Assembly: GCA_003550325.1 (NCBI GenBank)
Contig: QKWP01001169.1
Location: 21,800 to 85,799 of the forward strand
Source: Gigaspora rosea
Lineage: Eukaryota; Glomeromycota; Glomeromycetes; Diversisporales; Gigasporaceae
Length of the DNA stretch: 64,000 bases
Reading direction: 5' to 3'
Shown here: in pieces, positions 34,831 through 47,289 of the stretch
Layout of the letters: every line of letters begins with the position of its first letter
How positions within the stretch are numbered: the stretch's first letter is position 1
The notes under the pieces: generated by a model
Databases searched by the model: none
What the model saw: the letters and a program-made list of their open reading frames with translations, nothing else
What the model was told of the DNA's origin: nothing
Made by a program: the position numbers and the translations under genes

Positions 34831-35253
34831 TAGTGATACAAATCGATGAAAATTTTTCAATCGATTAGTTGATAGATCATTTTATCCAACTAATCGATTA
34901 ATCGATTTTATTCAACTAATCGATTAGTTGGCGATTAATTGACCAATCGATTAATCGATTAGTTGACTAATCGATTGACCAATCGATTAATTGAATAAAT
35001 AATAAACGAAACTTGGCAAAATACACGTAAGGTAGCAACTGAAAACAGCCGGGTTGACTTCTTATATGATCAGTTGATTAAACGACCAATTGATTAATTG
35101 ATTAATTAGTCAATTAATCAATTAGCTGGCCAATCGATTAATCGATTAGTCGACTAATCGATTAATCGATTAAGTTGGGTCTATAAAATTCAAATCGATA
35201 AGTTATCAACTTTACAACTAATCGATTAATTCGATTTTCGATTTGTATCACTA
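34831..35253. mobile_element. hAT element of ATCGATTA repeats
   Basis: Starts TAGTGATACAAATCGA and ends TCGATTTGTATCACTA. Flanks ATATAATC (34823-34830) and GTATAATC (35254-35261) match 7 of 8. The interior is almost entirely overlapping 'aatcgattaatcgatt' and 'gattagttga' units on both strands. No coding. Confidence 0.8.
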
Positions 35254-35612
35254 GTATAATCCTAACAGCCCGCATAATTAATATATGGATCAAGCTCTTA
35301 ACTGGAAATAATTTATGGACAAAAATAGAACGAGATATTATAACACAGCAAATTCTTAATAAAGGGGAATTTCAATAAATGTAGCTTTTTCTTCCAATCC
35401 TATAAAAACTAAATTCCGGCCTGATAGATGGAAGCCTTTTATCAAGGTCTGGAAGAAGATGGAAGGATCAATTAGTGAAAACAAAGAACCATGGCCTTGG
35501 GTTCCTGAATCTATATTATTAGCAAATGAACAAAGCAATACATATTCTGTTAAAAAATGGTCCAATTTCTTAGAAACAAATCAATTACTACATCAGCGAA
35601 TTATATATACGT

Positions 35613-36480
35613 AATCTTACGTAAGATATGACAGCCCGTAATATTATGAAAATCTTATGATTGATACGGTATATTACGTAATATATTACGTTATATTACG
35701 TTAATATTACAGTTATTATTTCGAAATATTTCGAAATATATTGCGAAATATTGCAAAATAGACCAAATAAAATAATGCGAATTACCTACCCTACAGGGGT
35801 CAGTACTCATGCAGATCAATAAACTAATGTGCACAGGAGGTAATGTTTTGATATTTTTGCATTGTTTCACAATATTTTGCAAATTTTCGCAAATTTTTAA
35901 AATTTATTAAAAATAAATAAACGATATACATATTTATATAATCATGCTTTTTTACAGGTTTTTGCAATATTTTCAAGGTTTAGCAATTTAATATAAAATT
36001 TAATATTTTTTATTTATTATTTAATATAATAATATAAAAAAAAAGCAAAAAAAAAACTTTATTAAAAAATTACATATTTATTACACCATCGTGTAATACT
36101 TATTATACATATTTATAGTATAAAAAATAAAAAACTGTATTTAAATCAAATCGCTTTGACCAATGTATCATAGCGAGAAAAATTTGCCTATCCCAAAGTA
36201 GAAATTTCATACACAAGTACAGACAATAGCCCAATGACCCAAAAATAACTAACGACAATGCCTTTACAGTTCCAATAAAGACTCTGCGATGGCATCAGTG
36301 ACAGTTTCAACAACCTTCAATGATAACCAATGATGGTCCAGCAGTGGCTCTAACAAAAAACTAAGAAACAATATCCTAACAAAGACTCCACGATAGCATC
36401 AGTGACAGTTTTAGTGATGGCTTCAACGATGATCCAATGATGGTTTCATCGGTGGCTCCAACATATCACTACAAAAAAAA
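35613..36480. other. Non-coding, palindrome-rich AT stretch
   Basis: Holds 'ttacgtaatatattacgtta' and 'atttcgaaatatttcgaaat' runs (35640-35760). A partly duplicated pair lies at 36275-36340 and 36370-36450 ('gactctgcgatggcatcagt' and 'gactccacgatagcatcagt', each followed by 'gacagtttyarygatggc'). Confidence 0.55.
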
Positions 36481-36484
36481 CTAA

Positions 36485-36957
36485 GAAACGATGTCCTTAA
36501 AAAGAAAAACAAAAAGAGAAGCAGTAAAAAAAAAAAATAAAAAAAAAGGATACAAAAAATTCTTCGTAATGGCCAAAAACAGCATGACTTAATAGTACCT
36601 AAAAACAAAAAAACAAAATTAGCAAGGCACCAACAAGAAAACATACATAGAAAAATGCAAAAAAAAATATACCAGACAACATCAACGAACAACTGCGAAG
36701 AAACAACAACCTAATAGTACTTGAAAAAAAACACTCGAAAAAAAAGGATACACATGACGGCCAAAAAGACAAAGCGCAAGCAAACAAAAAAAAGACACAA
36801 GAAACACGAAAACACAAACATACAAGAAAAAGATACAAGAATACTAGAAAACACACCAATCTAAAAAAATATACAAACACACAAAAAAAGGATACAAGAA
36901 TACCGACACCTAAGCGAAGATACAACAAACCTACACCACTAGCAAAAATACGACAGC
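36485..36957 (+). pseudogene. Lys/Thr/Arg-rich coding remnant
   Basis: The plus strand is dominated by AAA/AAG/ACA codons with few stops for most of 470 bp (KKRIQKILRNGQKQHD; QQENIHRKMQKK; KRHKKHENTNIQEKDTR). Two or three stops interrupt it. The composition is like the Lys/Thr-rich gene in the Mutator-like element at 21906. The minus-strand Phe/Leu/Cys frames (36423-36928) are its complements. No element ends were found. Confidence 0.35.
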
Positions 36958-36998
36958 CTATAACCTAAAGAAAAGAAGTTAGTAAAGCTCAAACTTAA

Positions 36999-37148
36999 GG
37001 GCAGTGTCATTAATCACCTGATTATTTTTTATCAGAGGCCTACCCCCTCCCTTTTTCTTAATATATAAATAGTCAGGTTCTTATATATAATTTCAACTTT
37101 TTTTACCCTCCTCCCCCCTAAAAAATCACCTGATTTTTGTTACTCCCC
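36999..37148. mobile_element. PIF/Harbinger-like MITE, family B, copy 1
   Basis: 150 bp, starting GGGCAGTGTCATTAATCACC and ending GTTACTCCCC, with a 3-bp TSD TAA on both sides (36996-36998, 37149-37151). Nearly identical to the copy at 47426-47575, including the C-rich internal runs. Confidence 0.8.
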
Positions 37149-37458
37149 TAATCCGCAACCGAGCCATTGTTTGAAAAATCTTCCTAAATTAATCCAAATT
37201 ATACAAATTGCTATCATACTATAGATTGGAAATAATTATAAAAGGTCTAAGTTAACTATTGTCAGGTTTTCTAGTCTACTTGATGAAAAAAACAAAAAAA
37301 AATTTTTAATTTATTTAATTCATTGCTGAGATGCTCACTCCATCAAAAAAAAAAAATGAGCCCACAATTTTTGCAAAACACAATAATTAAATATCATGAC
37401 TTCTCGATCAGAATAAATGTATATAAGCCCAAATATATGACGAAATATTTGTAAGATA

Positions 37459-37763
37459 ATAAAGATATTACGAGATATCCCACATCCTAACTTTGTTGAA
37501 TTTTATGCTGTAATTAACAGTGAGTAATTTGCATTTACTTTATCAGTAATGCGTATTCTTTAAGATTATTTAAAATTTATGTTAATGATAAATAAATTCA
37601 TTTGCCGGCATTGTCTTGGTGATGAAGTTTGCTGAAGATGGAAATTTAAGGCATTATTTAAAAAATGATAATTTGGAAATTATTAAAAAATTAAAGATTG
37701 CAAAAGATATTACGGAAAGCCTTAAATTTTTCCATGACAATAATATTGTACATTGTAATATGG
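37459..37763 (+). pseudogene. Protein-kinase N-lobe remnant
   Basis: Exon 1 (37459-37532) reads IKILRDIPHPNFVEFYAVIN (helix C end to beta 4) and meets a donor GTGAGT. Exon 2 (about 37608-37763) reads VLVMKFAEDGNLRHYL (beta 5, hinge) then LKFFHDNNIVHCNM, where the catalytic loop HRD is HCN, and then reaches a donor. The loss of Asp at the catalytic base and the absence of glycine loop and DFG exons mean it is not an active kinase. It resembles the kinase part of the 28638-31125 gene but is clearly another copy. Confidence 0.6.
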
Positions 37764-37849
37764 TAAGCTTATGTGATTTTCTACAATGATTTTAAAGATC
37801 TTTATTACTATAAATTAATTGTAAATATATATACAGTATATACAAATTC

Positions 37850-37993
37850 CTGGTTATTTTTGTAAAATCCTAGTAATTTCTAGATACAATATATCAGGAT
37901 AACAATCTGGGTTCTAATATTTGCACTTTATAAAATAGAACCAGAATGTTATCCGAATTTGATAAGCTACCAGAATTTTGCTGAAATAACCAG
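37850..37993. mobile_element. 144-bp inverted-repeat element in the kinase remnant
   Basis: CTGGTTATTT at the left pairs with AAATAACCAG at the right. Inner blocks ggataac/gttatcc and gggttct/agaacc also pair. No clear TSD. It lies just after the kinase exon donor. Confidence 0.55.
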
Positions 37994-37999
37994 TACGAC

Positions 38000-39339
38000 G
38001 AATCAAATATTTCTTTATTAGGATAGATTCTTTATGTACATATTTTAAATTTTATTTCCTTTTATATCTAACAAAAACAAATTTAGTATTATCATTAAAA
38101 TTACGTTGCATTTTTATATATTATACCAAAATGAAAGTAATTAGTGGCTGGGTGGTGTAGTCATATGCATAACACTAGGTTTCTGCTCTATAACAAAATT
38201 GCAGCACGGAATGATACTGCAATACAAAAAAATTTGGATATAGAACTACACGAACCTGCACGTAAATCTATACAAGACAATGTATGATAAAGCACATTTA
38301 CAGCACATAAAAGGGCACAGATTTTGTGCAACAGTGCACATACAAATGTGCAATTTTATGTTTTTTCACGTGCATTGTCTCATGCATATTTACGTGCAGG
38401 TAACATATAATAGCATATATCCATACATAACACATAATAACATATATCCGTATATACATTTATATGTATTATTTTATTAACTAAATTTTATAAGTTTATT
38501 AACTAAATTTTGTTAATTTTTATTAATTAAATTTTATTAACTAAATTTTATTAATTTTATTATACCAGTACGATCACATGAAATGTGGAGGGATGGTTCC
38601 GTTCAACTTTTTGGTGCGCTATATTTTTCCTATTTTAGAAGGTACTATGTTCATCGGATTTTTTTCCTATTTTAGTAGATATTGTGAAAATATCATCGTG
38701 CATATGTGTGAAGAAATTGGCATCGTGAGAAAATTATGTACGTGCGTGTGCTGAAAACTGTGGGAATTTTAAATTTGTGTGTTTTGACGTTCTATCTATG
38801 CAAAAACTTGAATCTCTAAATACACAGTAACTACATATTGGCTATAACCGAAAACTGTAGGAATTTTAAGTTTGTGCGTTTTGACAAATATAAGTCTCTA
38901 AACGCACATATCTATTTATCCTCTTTCTTTTCTTATTGTAAAAAATGACGACATTCGTGCAAATGTACCTTTATGAAATATATAATTGGTTAATACTTTG
39001 AAATGCTTATATGGTCTATGATTATGTTGAAATTTCAATTAAATTAATTAATCAGCATTTATAATGCTATCTTTATTGGGATTATGTTCATCACTAACTT
39101 ATTGAAATTGTAATTATTATGACATTTCGAATAAATAGATAAGTCAGCTTTTATATACTAACTTTACAGGATTGTGATCATCGCTAATTGTAATTTGTTA
39201 CGACATTTATCGTAATCAATGAGTGAAATTAAAACTTGAGAATCAATTATTCTTATGCCAACACTTTTCTGCTTCAAATTGACTTTTTTTCTTACTTTTC
39301 ACACTACTGCTCTTGTTATTTATGATTTTTTAAAAATTT
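38000..39339. other. No gene recognised
   Basis: AT-rich. A repeated 'gcatataacatataatagcatat' microsatellite-like stretch at 38400-38460, 'attttattaactaa' at 38470-38560, and a partial repeat of 'ctgaaaactgtgggaatttta' (38750 and 38846). The frame at 38280-38480 covers the first of these and is not convincing. Confidence 0.45.
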
Positions 39340-42140
39340 TAACTTTCGCTCGTTATGTGCGCTTTGTAGATATTAGGTTGAAATATAATAACATGCATTA
39401 ATGAGTCACATACTGAGTTTCGCCAGAATATTAAGGTTTGTAACATTAACCTACAATAGAAAGCATAATGACTCCAATTCAAACTAAGCCTTAACCATTT
39501 ATTGTGATAATTAGAATAGTGAGCAAATTTTGTATGTATCATGCATTGAATAGGTTTGTAGAGATTTTTTGTTTTTACAATAATCTAATACGATAATTTT
39601 AATGCAAACTAATTCAACCTTAACCACATACTGTGATCACTAAAATAGTAGTAGGCTTTGCAACAGAATTCTTACAAAATAATAATTGCTTCAATGCAAA
39701 CTACTCATATATAAGCTATGCAAAGTTGGTTTTTCATTTTGCATTACATGAAATTTGAAAACTTAGGTCAGTTAGTCAGATTTTTTTTTTTGTTTTTAAT
39801 TTACTATAAATTAATGGAATAATGTTCACATCTACTAAGGCTATGCAAGATTAATTTTTTATTTTGCATAGCAAAGAACCAAAAATTTGGGTTGGCAGGC
39901 CTCTATTGGATGACACCAGATGAGAATAGTAGAAAAATAAATGTCAAAAATAAACAACTGGTACAGTTGGGATCTAAAAAAAAAAGAAAAAATCAACTTT
40001 TGTGTGTCCTAAAAATTAAAACAAAAGTAATGCAGACTATGATTGCCAGAATAACAGGTAAATATAGTTAATTTTTTGTTTTACATTACTTCAAATCTGA
40101 AACTTGGGTCAGTCAGAAATTTGTAGATTACTACATACTCAAATAATCACTTGATTGTTATCTGATTGCACAATTGTAAAAGATTGTAAAGTGTGTTTTT
40201 TGGCTAAAAATTTAATATTAATTTCTTATTTTATAAAATTTGTTGGCCATATCTATGCTCACTAAAAAATTATTGTTCAATTGCACAACCAGACAACAAT
40301 TAGGTAATGTTTGCCAGAATAGCAGATGATTTTTATTTTGCATTACGTGAAATCTAAAAACTTAGGTTGATTAGTCAGTTTTTTTTTTATTTTTTTTTTT
40401 TTTTGTAATTTATGTTCACATTTACTAAGATTATGCAAGATTAATTTTTCATTTTGCATGGCAGAGAATCAAAAAGTTAGGTTGTTAATCACATTTTTTT
40501 GCTACTAAATTGGACAATTGTGAAAAATTAAGGTCTCTAACCAGATGAGAATAGTAGGAAATATGAATGTCAAAAATAGCAGGCAAATGTAGTTGTATTT
40601 TTATTTTACATTTGTATAAAATCTGAAAACTTAGGTCAGTCAGTTTGAAATTTTGTTTTTGGTTTTTTAATTTGCTATAATTATAATATAGAATAATGTT
40701 ATGTCTACTAAGCCCATGCAAGGATAATTTTTATTTTGCATAGCAGAGAATTGAAAAATACACTTTTTCACTAATTACAATAATACTAATAAAACTAACT
40801 CAACCTTACTATATATTGTAGTCACTAAAATGGCAAGTAAATTTTGCAACACAATTATAGAAATTATGGTAATTCCAATGCAAATAAATTCAACCTTAAT
40901 TAAGGGTTTGTTAAAGCCAGGTGAGGTGCATTTAATATATTGATCTACATGCTATAAAATTATATTATTGATGTTTATATAATTTGCTAACCCTTAACTT
41001 ATCAAAAAAGTAACTCTAGCTGCATCAAAAAGCTAGTTCTAATACATCTGGCTTTACCGTTTCTCCTTAATTAAATATGTACTATATGTCATTAAAAGGG
41101 TAGGTAAGTTTTGTATAAAATTTTTCACAGTAAAAAATGGTAAAAATCACCATATTCATCCTGTCAAAATTTTGTATCCTGGGCTGCCATTTTCTCATAT
41201 AAAATAATTTTAGTTTATACTGAACAACTTTAACTATATACTACAGTTCTATAATATAATTTTTTTATAGTAATTTATGGTAATGTTAAAGTCACAATAC
41301 TCTTATTACAAGCATATTTGACTTTAACTACATACTGTAGCACCGGAACAGCAAGTTCAATATCAGAATTTTCACAAACCTATAGTAGTAATCATGATAA
41401 AAATCACAATACAACCCAATTCAGCCACACACTTTAGTCATCAGAATGGTAAGTTTTATAATAGAATTTTTACAGTATTATTGAAATTGCAATAATTTCA
41501 AATACAACCAATTTAACATAAACATGTTTATTATTTTTGGGAATAATGGGTAATTTTGCAACTAATTTCTTATGATAGAAATTATAATTATCCCAACGCG
41601 AACTGATACCACTTTAATTAGGCACGCAAAATTTATTTTTAGTTTGCATAACCTGGTTCAAATCCTGGTTAATGGGTCAGATTTTTTCTTTAAAAAAAAT
41701 TTAATTTTGCGTGTCCTAAATTAATTCATATTTACATCTTAGGTCATGCAAAGTTAATTCTTCAGTTCGCATGGAATCAGAAAATTTTGATTATTTTTTT
41801 TATCGGACCTATCGGATAAGTCTGGAAAATTAAAGTTGAAAAAAAAATGCCAAAAATGTAAATATTGGCACAATAGGAATTTAAAAAAAAAAATGGAAAA
41901 ATTGTTAGTAGGTTATGCAAAACGAAAAATTAACTCTGTGTGGCCTTATATATTGTGGTAATCAGAATAACAAATAAGTTCTGTAACAGAATTTGATACA
42001 GTAACTAATGATTAGATCATATCAATTTTAATAAAATCTTCACATTGTATACACCATATTTTGCGACTTAGTTTGCAACAGGATTTTTACAGTATTTGTG
42101 TTAGAAAACTATAATTATAATGTTAGCTACTACAGCCTTA
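39340..42140 (+). repeat. Degenerate ~95-bp satellite (block 1) with an interspersed second repeat
   Basis: The unit is recognised by 'actcaaccttaac', then 'actgtagtcactaaaat', 'gcaagtaaattttgcaacag', and 'tatggtaattccaatgcaaa'. Copies near 39420, 39560, 40795, 40880, 41300, 41400, 41480, 41570 and 41960. Between them a second ~130-bp repeat ('ttgcattacatgaaatctga' ... 'ctatgcaagattaattttt') occurs at 39736, 40080, 40338 and 40597. Frames in it are artefacts. The same satellite appears reversed at 45280 and 51480. Confidence 0.7.
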
Positions 42141-43080
42141 ATCAAGAATTTTTTGCAGTAGTTAATATAATTAAAAATGCTAAATAAAATGAGTGGTGCA
42201 AATGTGCCACCCGTCGTGCTGGTTTTTGAAGTCCAACGTTTTACTATTTGAAAATCGCAATCACATAACCAGCGCAATCAAAGACTATTACTTATATCAC
42301 ATTAAATACATGCAGAAAAAATTTTTATAACTTACGATTTGGAGCAAAAATTTTTACTCCCTCAAAAAATTTCAAAATTTCTATCCAACCCAAAAACTTT
42401 ACACGTGATTGTACTGGTCCTGCATGGCAAGCATATCGCGCAGTTAACATAATTTAATTATTAATTAAATTTATAATACGAATACTTTAATTTAATAATT
42501 TACATGCCAAAGAAGAAAATACTTTTAATTACTAAAAATATTTTAAAAATAACCTAGCAACTAATAATATCGAAAAAAGAAAGTAAAGCAATAGTATCAA
42601 AATGAAAGATTCAAAAAAAAATTAAAGTGTCTACTCTAGCAATAACTCCAATAATAACAACACCAATTGTGGCAACTCTAATGGCAATAACTCAAGGGAG
42701 ATACTAAAATGTAATAATATACTGAAAGTAAATAAAAATTGAAGAAAAAAAAGCTTTAATACCTCAAAAATGATGAAAAAATATATACCAAAAATGATAG
42801 GATTCCAAAAGAGCAACTTGCAAAGCAATAACTCCAAAGGATAACTTCAAAAGCAATAACAATAACTAAAAAAAATTATATGAAAATTAGTGAGTTGTAA
42901 AAAATAAAATATAATAATAAACGAAAACAAAAAAAATAAAAAAATAAGTAAATATTTATTTACTTACAAATCAAATGTAATTTGTGTGTGTTAAAGCACA
43001 GAAATTATTATTGTTAAATGTAAAAAAAAAACAAAAAAAATAAAAAAGTGTGCGTCAATGCACGGAAATTATAGTCATTA
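42141..43080. other. AT-rich stretch with a possible Asn/Ser-rich coding remnant
   Basis: On the plus strand, 42640-42740 reads as SNNSNNNNTNCGNSNGNNSREIL in one open frame before a stop, a poly-Asn type stretch, followed by a near-repeat of its DNA at 42820-42860. The minus-strand frame 42631-42837 is its complement. Otherwise nothing is seen. Confidence 0.35.
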
Positions 43081-43084
43081 AGAA

Positions 43085-43772
43085 CCTTAATGATCATCAC
43101 ATTAATGGACGGAATTATGATCATTAAGGATCTTAATGATCATCAGTATGATCATTATAATTATCATTAAGAACATTAACGATTGTGCATGTTAATGCAC
43201 AAAAATTGTGATCATTAAGGAATCTTAACAATATTAAAAAATCTTAACAATATGATCATTAAGAATCTTAATGATATGATCGTTAAGAATCTTAATGATA
43301 TGATTGTTAAGATTTTTAACGATATGATCGTTAAGAATCTTAATGTTATGATCATTAAGATTCTTAACAATGATATGGTTGTTAAGATTCTTGATGATAT
43401 GATTGTTAAGAATCTTAATGATGTGATCGTTAAAATTCTTGACGATATAATCATTAAGAATCTTAATGATATAATCATTAAAATTCTTAATAATATGATC
43501 ATTAAGAATCTTAACGATATGATCATTAAGAATCTTAATAATATGATCATTAAGAATGATGTTAAGAATCTTAACGATATGGTCATTAAGATTCTTAATG
43601 ATATGATCGTTAAGAATTTTAAAGATATGATCATTAAGATTCTTAACAATATAATCTTTAAGAACAATCGTTAAGAATCTTAATGATATGAACATTAGAA
43701 TCTTAATAATATGATCGTTAAGAACAATCATTAAGAATCTTAATGATATGATCATTAAGAATCTTATAGCAC
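43085..43772. repeat. 24-bp palindromic minisatellite
   Basis: Tandem copies of a unit based on gatcattaagaatcttaatgat. The unit is itself a dyad (gatcattaaga / tcttaatgatc) and its length is a multiple of three, so both strands have open Asn/Ile/Leu/Lys frames (43215-43779 minus, 43252-43674 plus) that are not genes. About 25-28 copies with c/t exchanges. Confidence 0.9.
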
Positions 43773-43995
43773 TTTGCAAAAAAAGTGTGACTCTGTAATT
43801 TCACGGTGATGATGGCAGAAAAATTTCTAGGATTTTAATTATTATTGATCATGATTTTCAATCAATGACGTCTATATTTTATCTTATATCTTCAAAATTC
43901 TTAAAGAATCGAAAAATCCACAAGAATTGGCTGATTTCTTGTGATTTTACATGACATTATGATCTGCAAAGGTCACATATTTTTGCAAAGCGCAA

Positions 43996-44290
43996 TAATG
44001 ATATAATCGTTAAGAATGATCATTAAGAATCTTAACGATTGTGCACATCAGCATACAAAATTATGATCGTTAAAAATCTTAACGATTGTGCAATTCAGTG
44101 TACAAAATTGTGATCGTTAAGGAATCTTAATGATTGTAATGACATGATATCAGTACACTAAAATTATGATCATTAAGAATCTTAACGATTGTGCACGTCA
44201 GTGCATGAAAATTATGATCATTAAGAATCTTAACGATTGTGCACGTTAATGCACGGAAAGTCATGTGATCATAAAGATTAATACACGTCA
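43996..44290. repeat. Second, higher-order block of the palindromic minisatellite
   Basis: Here the 'gatcattaagaatcttaacga' unit alternates with 'ttgtgcacgtcagtgcacga' spacers in a ~55-bp higher-order unit, about five copies. The same spacer occurs near 43060-43215, so this looks like the parental arrangement from which the 24-bp array expanded. Confidence 0.75.
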
Positions 44291-45279
44291 ATATATGGAT
44301 ATAATACTATGCACGATAGTGCATGAATTTCAATTTTTCGTGTGATAACGTGTATTAAATTTTTTGGATGATCAGTTTCTGTGCAGTTTTCGTGCAGTGA
44401 TTTTGAAACCCGTGCTTACCCACATACAATTTCATATTTATGCATGCATTTCTGTGTATCGAGTTTTCATAGGGCTGTGTGATGCTAATTTTTTAGAATA
44501 ACACTAAATTTTTGATGATATACCGAAATCTCAATGTAATGCTTAATTTTTAGCAAAGCGCTAGAGTTTTCGTATAATGCTCTAAAAAGTTAAAATGTAT
44601 TTAAGTTCTCAAATTTTTAATAAAGTCGAGTAGTTCTTGCCCACTACAAAAAGTTAATAATAATAAATAAACTTATCTGAATTATAATTATTTCCGAATT
44701 CGACTTTAAATTTAATAGACCCTTTGTAACTCAATTCGACGGACTGAATTGACTTGTAATCTTGAATCAGCTTTATTAAAACTAAAATTCTGTGCAACCC
44801 AGTTTAGTTAATCCAACTAGCAATATACATGTGGCGGGCAACTTCGTCGCCCACTTGCAATTTTTAAATAGCACTTGACTTAATATATAACACATTTAAA
44901 GAATTTATTAGTACTATACTGTGATGATTTGTAGGCTTATAAGAGTATAAATACTATTTAAAGGGAAATAATTTTATCTTTTGTAAATTTGTTTATATTA
45001 ACTGTTCTTATTGCTCAAAATAAGAGTAAGGTTTTATTTTTAATAATATACTAAAAATAAATGTAAAAACAATTGAACTATTTTTATGAATGATTAGTTG
45101 TAAATATGGTCAATGGGAATGGGTACATGTTTATTAAGATTTATGGTTTGTTTATTTTTTTTAAAACGAATAATAATGATATATTATGATGCTAATAAAA
45201 AAATTAATTGAAAAAGGAATAAGACAAAAAGAAAAAATAAGGCGAAGAATCCTGGTATTAAATTTACTAATGCAGTATA
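44291..45279. other. No gene recognised
   Basis: AT-rich. A short dyad 'gtggcgggcaacttcgtcgcccac' region at 44831-44854. Otherwise featureless. Confidence 0.5.
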
Positions 45280-45880
45280 CACTAGTAGTTAATGTTGTGT
45301 TAGTATTGGAATTATCATAATTTATCATAAGTTTCTGTAAAAAATTCTGTAGCAGAACTCACTTACTATTCAGATGTGATTAAGATTAAGTTAGTTGCAT
45401 TAAAATTATCGTAATTTCTATTATAGTTTACTATAAAGAATTTAGTTACAGAATTTATTGGCTAATGCGAAGGTTAAAATCGAATTAGTATTGGAATTTT
45501 CATGATTTTATGTAAATATTGTTACTCATTATTCCATGGACCAGTATTTGTTTAAGGTTGAGTTGGTTGCATTAAGATTATAATGCTTTACATCTGCTAT
45601 AAAGAATTCTGTTACAAAACTTAATCACTAATAAGTTACATACATGCTACTATAAAATTCTGTTGATAAAGCTTACTTCCTAATTTGATACACACAGTAG
45701 TTAAAATTGAGTTAGTATTGAAATTATTATGATTTCTACTGTAAAAAATTCTGTTACAAAATTTACTCACTCTTCCAATAATCACAGCAGTTAAATTAGA
45801 TATATTTAAATTTTCACAGATTCTACCAATTTACAGTAAAGAAGTCAGTTAAATTTACTCACAAATGTAATACATACATT
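45280..45880 (-). repeat. ~95-bp satellite, block 2, reversed
   Basis: Copies of the complement of the block-1 unit ('ttctgttacaaaatttactc', 'ttaaaattgagttagtattg'). About six units. Confidence 0.7.
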
Positions 45881-45889
45881 TTGTTAAGG

Positions 45890-46520
45890 AGTGATCGGGC
45901 AATAGCAGTGCAATTGGTTGTTAGACAAAATCCTCATAATTTTGATTAGGCTTTTGGGCTGCAATAGTAGTGCAAGAGTTTTGTATTTGGTAATTAGTAG
46001 TATGAGGACCTTATATTGCAATTAGGCTCCACGATAGCAATAGCATTGCAGGGACCACATGTTGTAAATTAGGCTCCGCAGCTAAGGAGATAGTACAAGG
46101 ATCTCATATTTAATGAATAGGCTCCGCAGCTGCAATAGCAGTGCAAGGACCGTATATTGTAATTAGGCTCCATAGATACAATAGCAGTATAAGGACCTCA
46201 GATTGATAATCAGCTCCACAGCTGCAATAGCTGCAATAGCAGTGCAAAGACCTCATGTTGTGATTAGGCTCTGCAGCTACAATAGTAGTACAAGGATCTC
46301 ATGTTTTGATTAGGCGCAATAGCAGTATAAGGACCTCATGCCATAATTAGGCTCCGTGGTTGCAATAGCAGTGCAAGAACCTCAGGTTATGATTAGGCTC
46401 TGTGGCTGCAATAGCAGTGCAAGGACCTCATGCTGTGATTAGTCTCTGTGGCTGCAATAGCAGTGCAAGGACCTCATGCTGTGATTAGGCCCCACAGCTG
46501 CAATAATAGTGCAAGGATCT
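45890..46520. repeat. 46-bp GC-richer tandem repeat
   Basis: The unit combines 'ggctccgtggctgcaatagc', 'agtgcaaggacctcatg' and 'ctgtgatta'. About 12-13 copies. The last three are the most alike. GC is near 48% versus ~27% around it. No open frame is kept. Confidence 0.9.
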
Positions 46521-47289
46521 ATGGGTAAGTAACAATACTCATATTGCAATATAACACTAATAACCGATTCTCATTACAGCTATGTGAATTCTTCTTGTTG
46601 ACATTCACACATTGATGCTAAATGACCTGAAATGACCCAAATGACTCAAATAACCAATGACCGGTCATTGGATCATTTCAAGAATGAAATGACCTATTGG
46701 GTCATTTGAATTTTATTGGTAGAAATAACAATTAATTAAAACATGATTAAATTATAAAATTTGAAGTCAACAATAATTCAAAATATAAATATTTAATACT
46801 CACGCTAAGAATTGATTAATTTATAATCTTTTAAGTCCATTTACTCCAGTTCTCAAATAATATTTACCTTTAAACAAAAGCCGGGTTGTCCTGTGCTAAA
46901 TTACCGTAATTGATTTCAAAAACTCCGTGATCACATACGTTGAGAATCTTAACCTAGTGATTGGCGTCATAATTCAAATCATGAATGTAGTAATTGTCCA
47001 GAGCGTAGCAGCAGACATTATATGTTTACGTAAAGTGATACAAAAATTACATTTTTGATGCATCAATATTTGTAATATCAAAATTGTAATTTTTGTATTT
47101 GGTGTATGTCACCATGTAAGCAATAATTACGTTTTTGATATATCAGAGTATTTGATAAGTAATCGACATAACCTTCAATATCAGTTACATTCTTCTTAAT
47201 AATGCACACATATCAATATTTGACTTCATTTTTACATGATGACAATTACAAGCTCTGGATACACAATGCTGCACATTAACCTAGTGTAA

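Larger units (their letters stand above)
33000..35612 (+). mobile_element. LINE, copy 2, with two nested insertions
   Basis: RT domain at 33031-33668, then after the SINE the frame resumes (34371-34615, LVLSHIWYTATILPPSYKQI), and after a further ~650-bp interruption resumes again at 35262-35612 (INIWIKLLTGNNLWTKIE, then RPDRWKPFIKVWKKMEG). The 5' endonuclease region and the 3' end are missing. Order and spacing match one LINE ORF2-type protein broken by later insertions. Confidence 0.8.

Noticed and set aside
36423..36928. Minus-strand Phe/Cys-rich membrane-like frames
   Set aside because: Complement of a Lys/Thr-rich A-rich stretch.
43215..43779. Three long Asn/Ile/Leu/Lys-repeat proteins
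   Set aside because: 24-bp palindromic minisatellite read in several frames and both strands.
43085..44290. CRISPR array
   Set aside because: Repeats with no unique spacers, in a eukaryotic intron-containing genome.
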